In this document: positions 1 through 5,093 of the stretch, in pieces
Numbering within the stretch: position 1 is the first letter of the stretch
Layout: each line of letters begins with the position of its first letter
Origin: Anaerolineales bacterium UBA5069
GTDB taxonomy: Bacteria; Chloroflexota; Anaerolineae; Caldilineales; Caldilineaceae
Assembly: GCA_002415895.1 (NCBI GenBank)
Contig: DIAV01000009.1
Coordinates: 1-5,093 of the forward strand
DNA: 5,093 bases
Direction of reading: 5' to 3'
Translations under genes and position numbers: made by a program
Notes under the pieces: model-generated
Told to the model about the DNA's origin: nothing
The model's database searches: none
Seen by the model: only the letters and a program-made list of their open reading frames with translations

Positions 1-1
1 C

Positions 2-727
2 CCCGGCACCCCGCCCCCCACAGCCACGCCCGTGCCTCCCACCCCCGCCCCCCCCATGCCGAAGCCGCCGACGGTTGCGTGCTCCACGGCAGCGGCCCCC
101 ACAGCGACTGTAAAGGCGCTTAGGATTACGACAATCGCGCCGCTTTCGCCAACACCCACACGCACAGCCACCCCCAAGCGCGCGCCCGCTACGTCAACAC
201 CGGTGAAACTGACAGCGACGCCGACGCCGCGCCCGACCGTTGCCCCCACGGCAACGCCGCGCCCTGGCAATACGCCCGGCGTTACGGAGGCGAAGCCCGC
301 GCAAGCGCAACCAACACCCACCAGCGCCCCCGCGCGACCGACTGCATCGCCCCCACCGGGCAACAGCGGCGGGCCGAATCGAATTGCCGCGCCGCAAGTG
401 GTGGGCAATGTGAGCGTGGACACGCGCGTCAATTTTCGGTGGGTGGCCGACACGCCGCTGGGGGCCAATCAGGGCTTCGAACTGGTCTTCTATCGTCCCT
501 GGCAGGAGCCGGGCGACGGGTACGCGCTGGATGGGGCCAGCGGGCTCAGCGAGCGCACGCTCAATCTGAGCAGCCTCGAATCGGGCGACTATCGCTGGGG
601 TGTTTTCCTGGCGCAGATGGATCCTTACCAGCGTCTGCGCTTCCTGGGCGGCGACAGTTTCACGATTTCGCGAGATGGCGGTGAGGCGGACACCGCCGCC
701 CCAGGCGCAGGCGGCGCCAGGCCATAA
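2..727 (+). CDS. 3' end of a surface/envelope protein: Pro/Thr-rich linker plus C-terminal beta-sandwich-like domain
   Basis: The frame is open from the first bases of the window, so this is the last 241 codons of a gene that begins upstream; the GTG at 32 lies inside low-complexity linker and is not a credible start. Visible residues 1-120 are almost only Pro, Thr, Ala and Ser with a few Arg/Lys, as in an extended extracytoplasmic spacer. Residues ~127-223 form a compact domain with 'RVNFRW', 'QGFELVFY', 'YRWGVFL' and 'RFLGGDSFTIS', followed by a Gly/Ala tail. The same motifs in the same order end the phosphatase encoded next, so the two C-termini are paralogous. The alternating hydrophobic pattern and conserved Trp suggest a fibronectin III/Ig-like beta-sandwich (inference). 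The missing N-terminus may be a kinase, FHA or phosphatase module on the cytoplasmic side of a membrane helix, but nothing here shows which. The reading frame and domain homology are secure; the function is unknown. Confidence 0.85.
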   Translation, partial: PGTPPPTATPVPPTPAPPMPKPPTVACSTAAAPTATVKALRITTIAPLSPTPTRTATPKRAPATSTPVKLTATPTPRPTVAPTATPRPGNTPGVTEAKPAQAQPTPTSAPARPTASPPPGNSGGPNRIAAPQVVGNVSVDTRVNFRWVADTPLGANQGFELVFYRPWQEPGDGYALDGASGLSERTLNLSSLESGDYRWGVFLAQMDPYQRLRFLGGDSFTISRDGGEADTAAPGAGGARP

Positions 728-733
728 GCAACA

Positions 734-764
734 TCTGTCATAACCGTGCTGCAACTGTTGTCAT
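734..764 (+). promoter_or_regulatory. Candidate regulatory boxes upstream of the PP2C gene
   Basis: The 73-base gap before the phosphatase contains TCTGTCATAACC at 734-745 and a second TGTCAT at 759-764. The first box matches 11 of 12 bases of TCTGTCATCACC at 4077-4088 upstream of the WXG100 gene. TGCAACTGT at 750-758 also recurs exactly at 3994-4002 in that same WXG100 upstream region. Sharing two short words between these two leaders suggests a common regulator or promoter element. This is inferred from sequence similarity only, and no clear -35/-10 pair is recognisable. Confidence 0.35.
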
Positions 765-800
765 GCGCGTTTCAAGCCTTTAAGTGCTGGAAGTGATTCC

Positions 801-2783
801 ATGGCCCACAACCCCTATCTTGCCTACGCAGATGACCCGACGCAGGTGATTGGCCACGCCACACATGCGGGCCGCAGCGGCAAGAACAACGAAGACCTCT
901 ACGCTGTATTTGACACACGCTTCGACGCCGACGCAACGGGCTTTGCCTCGCAGCGCGTGCTGGTGGTGGCTGTGGCCGACGGCATTGGCGGCAGCGTGGC
1001 CGGGGAGATGGCCAGCGATCTGGCTGTGCAGGCCATTGCCACTGGCTTTCGCGATACGCACAAGCCCGCGCCCGTGCGGCTGGACACGGCAATTCGCCGC
1101 GCGAATGGCGACATCTACCGCAACAGTGTTGACAACCCCGCGCTGGCAGGCATGGGCACAACCATCGTCGCAGCGGTGATTGGCACGGATCAAATCCAGG
1201 TGGGGCATGCAGGCGACAGCCGCGCCTATTTGCTGCGCGCAGGCGTGCTGAGCCTGCTCACGCAGGATCACTCCTGGGCGCAGGAGGCGCTTGAGGCGGG
1301 CCGCCTCACGGCCGAGGAGGCGCGCACGCACCCCAACCGCCACGTGATCAAGCGCTTTCTGGGCGGCGCGCCTGATCTGGAAGTGGACTACCGCATTGTG
1401 GATCCGACAGCGCCCGCAACCCAGGGCGCGGGCCTGCACAGCTATCGCGAGCGCATTGAGTTCATTGCGGGCGACACGCTGCTCTTCTGTACAGATGGCT
1501 TGACTGATGTCGTGGGCGACGCAACGATCGCGACAATCCTCACCAAAAACGCGCCTCAACAGGCGGCCGACAAGCTGATTAACGAGGCCAACCGCGCAGG
1601 CGGGCCCGACAACATTACCGTGGTCATTGTGCGCAAGGCCGGTGGCGCGTCGCCTATGGCGGGTGCACGCCGCTCGCCCTTGATGGCCGTTTTGCTTGCG
1701 GTGATCCTCCTGGCGCTGGCTGGCGCGGGCGCGCTGCTGCTGCACAACTTCAATGCGTCCTCCAGCACGGCCGCACCCGCGGCAGTCACGGCAGCAGCCG
1801 TGCCGGCCGCGCCCGCAGAGCCAGGCGCCACAGAGCCAGGCGCCACAGAGCAGCCTGACGCAACGCCTGTCGATACTGCGCCCGCTGCACTTGTGGACCA
1901 GCCTGCTGCAGGCGCGCAGTCCGGCGCTGCCCTTGCGCAGGATGTTGCGCTGGCGCCGCCAACGCGTCCCTTTGACTTTTCTGCATCAACACCGCAAACG
2001 CCCACGGTGCGCGCAGATGCGAAAGCGGCCGGCAGTGTAGAAGAGGCCGTTCCCTCTGGCGCAAGGCTGACACCCACAGTCACCGTAGCGGCTCCGCAAG
2101 AGCCTACGCCTGCCCTGCCTCCCGCACAGGGCTCCGAGGCGAGCATGTCGGCGGCAGAGGCTTTGGCAGCGCCTGTGGTTACAATGCGCCCGGCCACTTC
2201 AACGCCGGTTACGCCCACCGCGATCGCCACGCCCACACCCCAGCCCACGGCAACCAGCCAGCCCACGACAACACCTGTGCCGCGCAGCACAACGGCGGCG
2301 GGCGACACAGCCACACCAAGAGCCGCAGCCACAGTGACGGCCGCCGCGACAATTGATCGAGCAGATGGTAACGCCTCCAACGTGCCAACCCGCACCCCGG
2401 GCGGGCCAACCAGCGTGACAATCGTGGGGCCGGCGTCTGGCCTGAGCAATGTGCAGGGCGAACGCGTAACCTTTACCTGGACTGCCAACGAGGCGCTGGA
2501 AGCAGGCCAGGGATTCGAACTGCATTTTTGGCAGGAGGCCGAGCCACGCGAAATGGGCAGGACGCTCTTTGGCGCTTCGCCCGATCCTTCCGTCACCTTT
2601 GCGCCCGACATTACAGGCACGCGCAAGTGGGGCGTTTGGCTCGTCACGATCAACCCCTACAAAGAGATTCGCTATCTGGGCGGCGACAACTTGATTACCA
2701 TCTCGGGGCCGCCGGAGAAGGAACCGCGCAAACCGGGGCCGGCTGCACCGCCAGATCCCGGCGGGGGTGGAACCCGTCCGTAG
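801..2783 (+). CDS. Transmembrane PP2C-family Ser/Thr protein phosphatase with extracytoplasmic C-terminal domain
   Basis: A 660-residue protein predicted to remove phosphate from Ser/Thr residues of proteins by metal-dependent (Mn/Mg) PP2C chemistry. Residues ~14-280 form a full bacterial PP2C domain: 'RSGKNNED' (25-32), 'DGIGG' (60-64), 'GMGTT' (117-121), 'GHAGDSR' (135-141), 'TDGLTD' (231-236) and 'GGPDNIT' (267-273), so the metal-binding acidic residues D60, D232 and D270 are present. Basic residues (ARR, 289-291) precede a single hydrophobic helix at ~294-315, consistent with a cytoplasmic N-terminus. A Pro/Thr/Ala linker (~320-535) then leads to a beta-rich domain (~541-635) homologous to the C-terminus of the preceding gene. 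The layout parallels mycobacterial PstP, although the external domain is not obviously related. The ATG at 801 has a GGAAG at 789-793 and opens just before the PP2C fold. Regulation of Ser/Thr kinase signalling is inferred; no kinase is in the window. Confidence 0.95.
   Translation: MAHNPYLAYADDPTQVIGHATHAGRSGKNNEDLYAVFDTRFDADATGFASQRVLVVAVADGIGGSVAGEMASDLAVQAIATGFRDTHKPAPVRLDTAIRRANGDIYRNSVDNPALAGMGTTIVAAVIGTDQIQVGHAGDSRAYLLRAGVLSLLTQDHSWAQEALEAGRLTAEEARTHPNRHVIKRFLGGAPDLEVDYRIVDPTAPATQGAGLHSYRERIEFIAGDTLLFCTDGLTDVVGDATIATILTKNAPQQAADKLINEANRAGGPDNITVVIVRKAGGASPMAGARRSPLMAVLLAVILLALAGAGALLLHNFNASSSTAAPAAVTAAAVPAAPAEPGATEPGATEQPDATPVDTAPAALVDQPAAGAQSGAALAQDVALAPPTRPFDFSASTPQTPTVRADAKAAGSVEEAVPSGARLTPTVTVAAPQEPTPALPPAQGSEASMSAAEALAAPVVTMRPATSTPVTPTAIATPTPQPTATSQPTTTPVPRSTTAAGDTATPRAAATVTAAATIDRADGNASNVPTRTPGGPTSVTIVGPASGLSNVQGERVTFTWTANEALEAGQGFELHFWQEAEPREMGRTLFGASPDPSVTFAPDITGTRKWGVWLVTINPYKEIRYLGGDNLITISGPPEKEPRKPGPAAPPDPGGGGTRP
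1818..1847 (+). repeat. 15-base in-frame tandem duplication in the phosphatase linker
   Basis: GAGCCAGGCGCCACA occurs twice back to back (1818-1832 and 1833-1847), giving two identical EPGAT pentapeptides in the linker just outside the membrane helix. The exact identity at DNA level suggests a recent slippage event in a length-tolerant spacer. Confidence 0.9.
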
Positions 2784-2809
2784 CAGTCAGGCCATTCGTT
2801 CCATAGCGT

Positions 2810-2819
2810 GTGCGCGCAC
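2810..2819. other. GC-rich palindrome in the gap between phosphatase and secreted-protein genes
   Basis: GTGCGCGCAC is a perfect 10-base palindrome within the 76-base gap 2784-2859. It could be a protein site or a small hairpin, but such GC-only palindromes are common in GC-rich DNA. The rest of this gap shows no terminator with a T-tract, so read-through from the phosphatase into the next gene is plausible. Confidence 0.3.
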
Positions 2820-2859
2820 CGTTGCAGAATCCACTCGTTGCTGGAGATTGTCAGTCACC

Positions 2860-3978
2860 ATGTCTACAAAATCGACATCCATCGTTTTGGTCATTGCCGG
2901 GCTTTTCCTCATAGCTATCGTCATATCATTTTCGGGGCCGCCGCTGTACGCGCAGGACGGAGGGGACGCGCTCCCGACGAAAACACCTACTGGCGTTGCG
3001 CCCGTTACACCGATCCCGCCCGACGGGAGCGTGTTGTCCACCAAGGCGCAAAGCTGGTCGCGCGAGCAAACGCAGTGGGTGATCACCTATACAGTGGCCT
3101 TCACAAAAATGAACGGCCTGCCACCCGTGGGCACCACTATGCGCATTACCAGCACGCCCGGGGCAGGTTTGAAGCTGGTCAATGGCTCCTGGCACGCGGC
3201 TTCGGGGAAATTGGAAGCCAAGGGCAATCAGCTCATTTGGAGCGGGACCGTCGTGCCCAAGCTCTTGATTACGTTTGCGGCTGCCAATGCCGCGCTGGGG
3301 ACGCCCGCCGGATTCTCCAATACCGCCGAGCTTTGCTGTGTGAAGCGCAACGATGAGACGGAGAAACTCACCGCAACAGACAGCTTCACGCTCTCACAGG
3401 CTCATATGCCCATCGTGAAGAATGAAATTCGCAAAGTGCCGCCCGTTGTGCAGCCCATGAATGGCAACTTCGAGGGCGGCCCTGGCCAGGGCTGGACGCA
3501 GTTGGTGAATGATCAGCCGGGAACGCTCATCTTCAGTATCGATCAATATCCGGTTGCCGGGCCCGTGGGTCGCTATTATGCCTGGCTTGGCGGCGTCAAG
3601 AGCAAGCAGGAACACGCGCTCAAGCAGATAGTGACACTGCCTTTCTATCACTCGGGCCTTGTGATGACGTTTGACTACTGGCTGGCTTCACTCGAAAGCG
3701 ACTGCGCAAATAGTGGAGACTCGATGCAGTACGGCGTCGTTGGCCTGGTGCAGACAGGGCCAATACCGCTGTGCAGCGCAAAGAACACCTTCAATCCTGG
3801 TGAAAGCAATGGATGGACGCCCGGAGAATTAGCCCTTGGACCCGGCACTGGCAAGACGATCGAAATCTTCTTCGCCGCCACTTTGGACGGAGACGACTCG
3901 AACAGCAACTTCCTTGTAGACAACGTGAAACTGTGCAGCACGGACCCGGACGCTCGTGCGGAGGACAAGTGTCCGTAG
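2860..3978 (+). CDS. Sec-secreted protein with DUF11-like and C-terminal jelly-roll-like domains
   Basis: A 372-residue exported protein of unknown function. The ATG at 2860 is chosen over the in-frame GTG at 2767 because it places a classic signal peptide at the very N-terminus: 'MSTK', a hydrophobic core (~8-25), and a likely signal peptidase I cut after 'LYA' (residue 31). A GGAG lies at 2843-2846, and the 31 extra residues of the longer form look untranslated and would overlap the phosphatase end. After a short Pro/Thr spacer (38-55), residues ~60-180 resemble the DUF11-type beta-sandwich ('VITYTVAFTK', 'GFSNTAEL'). Residues ~198-359 begin 'NGNFEGGPGQGW', contain 'YYAWLGGV' and 'MTFDYWLAS', and end 'SNFLVDNVKL', a pattern typical of jelly-roll/galactose-binding-like domains in large secreted Chloroflexota proteins. 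Six Cys remain (159, 160, 282, 305, 359, 371), and disulfides are possible. There is no anchor motif or C-terminal membrane helix, so release or non-covalent surface binding is likely. No catalytic motif is seen; ligand binding is inferred. Confidence 0.85.
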   Translation: MSTKSTSIVLVIAGLFLIAIVISFSGPPLYAQDGGDALPTKTPTGVAPVTPIPPDGSVLSTKAQSWSREQTQWVITYTVAFTKMNGLPPVGTTMRITSTPGAGLKLVNGSWHAASGKLEAKGNQLIWSGTVVPKLLITFAAANAALGTPAGFSNTAELCCVKRNDETEKLTATDSFTLSQAHMPIVKNEIRKVPPVVQPMNGNFEGGPGQGWTQLVNDQPGTLIFSIDQYPVAGPVGRYYAWLGGVKSKQEHALKQIVTLPFYHSGLVMTFDYWLASLESDCANSGDSMQYGVVGLVQTGPIPLCSAKNTFNPGESNGWTPGELALGPGTGKTIEIFFAATLDGDDSNSNFLVDNVKLCSTDPDARAEDKCP

Positions 3979-4076
3979 CAGGCTGCGCCGCCTTGCAACT
4001 GTATCTCACGGCATTTCGCGAAAACTGCAACTCCGGCAACTTCCGACGACGTTTGTGCATCTGCAGATCATCGTTT

Positions 4077-4118
4077 TCTGTCATCACCAATCTGTCAACA
4101 CCATTCTGTAACAGGGAG
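4077..4118 (+). repeat. Three direct repeats of exactly 14-base period before the WXG100 start
   Basis: The units are TCTGTCATCACCAA (4077-4090), TCTGTCAACACCAT (4091-4104) and the more diverged TCTGTAACAGGGAG (4105-4118). Units 1 and 2 match at 12 of 14 positions; unit 3 keeps TCTGT at the same phase and merges into the Shine-Dalgarno sequence. A similar 12-base box occurs at 734-745 upstream of the PP2C gene. Possible roles are an operator for a regulator that binds as a multimer, or a leader element controlling translation. Confidence 0.6.
4113..4118 (+). promoter_or_regulatory. Ribosome binding site of the WXG100 gene
   Basis: AGGGAG lies 11 bases before the ATG at 4130 and is the clearest Shine-Dalgarno match in the window, which fits a small protein made in large amounts. 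It forms the last bases of the third 14-base repeat, so any factor occupying that repeat in RNA could affect initiation. Confidence 0.65.
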
Positions 4119-4129
4119 AAACAACGACT

Positions 4130-4408
4130 ATGCCAACACGCGTGCTTTCCACCGACATTGCCAAGGCATCCATCACCAAGCTGCAGCAGATCATCAACGG
4201 CGGCCTGATTGAGCAGATCGAAGCGCTCAACCGCGAGGGACAGACCCTCTCCGACGCCAACGTGTGGGACGGCAACCTGGCCGTGACCTTCCGCGGCAAC
4301 TGGCCCGAGACCTACTCGCAGTTGCGCAAGGCGCAGACGCAGCTTGAAGAGCTGCGCGCCAGCGTCCAGAAGATTAATGAAAACATCATGATGGCAGGCG
4401 GCAACTAA
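4130..4408 (+). CDS. WXG100-family (ESX-like) protein
   Basis: A 92-residue protein of the WXG100 family, whose members are helical-hairpin dimers exported by type VII (ESX/Yuk-like) secretion systems. The predicted first helix spans ~7-42, the turn carries W46-D47-G48 within 'NVWDGNLA', and a second helix runs ~50-87 with 'FRGNW' and the heptad-like 'AQTQLEELRASVQKI'. Size (80-100 residues is typical), the Trp-x-Gly position near mid-protein and lack of a signal peptide or membrane helix all agree. The C-terminus 'NENIMMAGGN' has no Y-x-x-x-D/E export signal; the only Tyr (Y62) is inside helix 2 and is not followed by the motif. Export might therefore depend on a partner, or the protein may be a homodimer recognised differently. 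It has its own strong ribosome binding site and is followed by a hairpin and a candidate chaperone gene. No second WXG100 gene and no secretion ATPase is seen in the window. Confidence 0.88.
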   Translation: MPTRVLSTDIAKASITKLQQIINGGLIEQIEALNREGQTLSDANVWDGNLAVTFRGNWPETYSQLRKAQTQLEELRASVQKINENIMMAGGN

Positions 4409-4465
4409 TGCATTTTGGTGCATTGGGGGTGGCGCCACAGTGGCACAGGATCGACGCCACCCCCA
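4407..4465 (+). other. Hairpins between the WXG100 gene and the downstream gene, attenuator or mRNA-end stabiliser
   Basis: TGGGGGTGGCG (4424-4434) is the exact reverse complement of CGCCACCCCCA (4455-4465), an 11-base-pair GC-rich stem with a 20-base loop; GGTG (4417-4420) and CACC (4468-4471) can extend it past a small internal bulge. CGCCAC also occurs at 4433-4438, making GTGGCGCCAC (4429-4438) a competing palindrome. A weaker stem, AATGCA (4407-4412) with TGCATT (4419-4424), starts at the stop codon. No T-tract follows the strong stem on either strand, so a standard intrinsic terminator is not supported. Partial attenuation or 3'-end protection of the abundant WXG100 message is the likelier role (inference). 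Confidence 0.6.
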
Positions 4466-4489
4466 TTCACCTGAACAGTGGGGTCCAGC

Positions 4490-5093
4490 ATGAACGCACA
4501 TACCTATTGGCTCAGCATTGAAGAAGTTGCCTATGCGTTGGGTTTGCTCGGTGGGCCCGAGACCGCGGCCACATATTTGCAGAATCTCCTCGGCGAGCGC
4601 CCTGCCGACGAGATCAACGGCCGCCTGCTCGCGGCGAGCCACGCGCTTGTGGCGCGCGGCCTGCTCACATTTGACATGGAAACCACAGCAAAAGAGCTTG
4701 ACGCCGATTTTGGCAGGGTGATTGAGGATCTGGCGCGCGCACAGTGCGTGCTGAGCCTGACGCAGCGCACCGCCCAGGCGCGCACAGCTGCCGACCTCTA
4801 CTTTCACGGCGAGATGGTCATTGAGCAGCGCATTGATCGCGCTGTGGTGGCCGAGTTGGAGGCGCTGCCCGGGCGCGCGCAAGCCACGGCGCGCATTCTT
4901 GCCTTTTTTGGCGTGGAGGCCGATGCAACTGACGCACACAGCGCGGCACTTGCTGCATTTCCGGCGTCGCTGCTCAGCCAGGTCAAGCGCAGTGACGCGC
5001 ATGGATTGGCCGCGCTGCTGCAGGCCGAAGGTGTTGGGGCTTCGATCGCCACGCAATTTGCCAACGACGTTGCAGCCACAATCAGCCGCGGCA
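4490..5093 (+). CDS. Predicted cytoplasmic protein, possibly EspG-like ESX chaperone (3' truncated by window end)
   Basis: The frame is open from the ATG at 4490 to the window edge, giving 201 visible residues and no stop. GTGGGG at 4478-4483 is a weak ribosome binding site; an in-frame GTG at 4478 is the only other start before a TGA at 4472 and would add four residues. No signal peptide or membrane helix is visible. The N-terminus 'YWLSIEEVAYALGLLGG' and 'ALVARGLLTF' (52-61) are Ala/Leu-rich helices, followed by a helical segment (65-100), a strand-like stretch 'ADLYFHGEMVIEQRID' (101-116), and further segments ending with 'GLAALLQAEGVG'. This order (N-terminal LSxEE helix, 'RGLL', then a beta stretch) recalls EspG-type chaperones that bind ESX substrates in the cytoplasm, and the gene directly follows a WXG100 gene. 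The match is a remembered pattern rather than a diagnostic motif, so it is tentative. Alternatives are an unrelated lineage-specific helical protein or an immunity-type protein. Confidence 0.75.
   Translation, partial: MNAHTYWLSIEEVAYALGLLGGPETAATYLQNLLGERPADEINGRLLAASHALVARGLLTFDMETTAKELDADFGRVIEDLARAQCVLSLTQRTAQARTAADLYFHGEMVIEQRIDRAVVAELEALPGRAQATARILAFFGVEADATDAHSAALAAFPASLLSQVKRSDAHGLAALLQAEGVGASIATQFANDVAATISRG

Larger units (their letters stand above)
3979..4129 (+). promoter_or_regulatory. Structured upstream region of the WXG100 gene
   Basis: This 151-base non-coding gap is the longest in the window and probably contains the WXG100 promoter. It holds two perfect 10-base palindromes, TTTCGCGAAA (4014-4023) and ATCTGCAGAT (4059-4068), a 7-base direct repeat TGCAACT (3994-4000 and 4026-4032), and a three-copy 14-base repeat close to the start codon. 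No convincing sigma-70 -35/-10 pair stands out, so the transcription start is not assigned. The density of symmetrical words is high for so short a region and suggests control by one or more DNA-binding regulators (inference). Confidence 0.45.

Noticed and set aside
32..34. GTG as the start of the first gene
   Set aside because: The frame is open to the window edge with the same Pro/Thr-rich composition, so the GTG codes for an internal Val in a linker.
194..754. Minus-strand open frame opposite the first gene
   Set aside because: Arg/Ala/Gly-rich translation of the reverse of a Pro/Thr linker and of a domain with a clear + strand paralogue.
780..1745. Long open frame on the minus strand opposite the PP2C catalytic region (321 codons)
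   Set aside because: It lies opposite a gene with complete PP2C motifs, its product is rich in Arg, Cys, His and Ala without domain logic, and GC-rich coding DNA commonly leaves the antisense frame open.
1556..2653. Minus-strand open frame of 365 codons opposite the phosphatase linker and C-terminus
   Set aside because: The Ala/Gly/Val low-complexity product mirrors the Pro/Thr/Ala linker on the other strand; no start context or recognisable domain.
2767..2859. Upstream GTG start for the secreted protein (31 extra residues)
   Set aside because: It would overlap the phosphatase end, lacks a good ribosome binding site and would bury the signal peptide; the ATG at 2860 gives a canonical exported N-terminus.
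4407..4471. Rho-independent terminator after the WXG100 gene
   Set aside because: The stem is strong but no run of T follows it on the + strand, and the minus-strand reading is followed by A-rich rather than T-rich sequence.
3791..5056. Minus-strand open frame of 421 codons opposite the secreted protein end, the WXG100 gene and the EspG-like gene
   Set aside because: It runs through a recognisable WXG100 gene and two intergenic regions on the + strand, and its Cys/His/Arg-rich product has no coherent domain.

Overview
The window looks like part of a GC-rich Chloroflexota chromosome, probably from a filamentous or otherwise multicellular-type lineage. Three things point there: long Thr/Pro/Ala linkers of the 'TPTPQPTAT' kind that join cytoplasmic or membrane modules to surface beta-domains, a secreted protein carrying beta-sandwich and jelly-roll-like modules, and a WXG100 protein outside the usual Actinobacteria/Firmicutes setting. 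No marker gene fixes the taxon, so this is an inference from protein style.

All five genes lie on the + strand. (1) Positions 2-727 hold the 3' end of a gene whose start lies upstream of the window: a Pro/Thr-rich linker followed by a small beta-sandwich-like domain. (2) Positions 801-2783 encode a complete PP2C-type Ser/Thr phosphatase with all catalytic motifs, one transmembrane helix, a ~220-residue Pro/Thr/Ala linker and a C-terminal domain clearly homologous to the end of gene 1. (3) Positions 2860-3978 encode a Sec-exported protein with a DUF11-like region and a C-terminal jelly-roll-like domain. (4) Positions 4130-4408 encode a WXG100 (ESX-like) protein. (5) From 4490 to beyond the window end runs a mainly helical cytoplasmic protein whose layout recalls EspG-type ESX chaperones (tentative).

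Genes 1-3 are separated by short gaps of 73 and 76 bases and could be co-transcribed. A 151-base gap precedes the WXG100 gene and is the most structured non-coding stretch: it has two perfect 10-base palindromes and three direct repeats of exactly 14-base period (4077-4118) running into the ribosome binding site. A near-identical 12-base box lies upstream of the phosphatase. A strong GC-rich hairpin without a T-tract lies between the WXG100 gene and the gene after it.

A working model is a cell-envelope signalling and secretion locus: a transmembrane phosphatase with an external domain reverses Ser/Thr kinase signalling, the neighbouring protein presents the same external domain, and a WXG100 protein with a candidate chaperone is handled by a type VII-like secretion system. 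No EccC/FtsK-type ATPase or kinase is visible in the window, so the link to secretion rests on the WXG100 protein alone.
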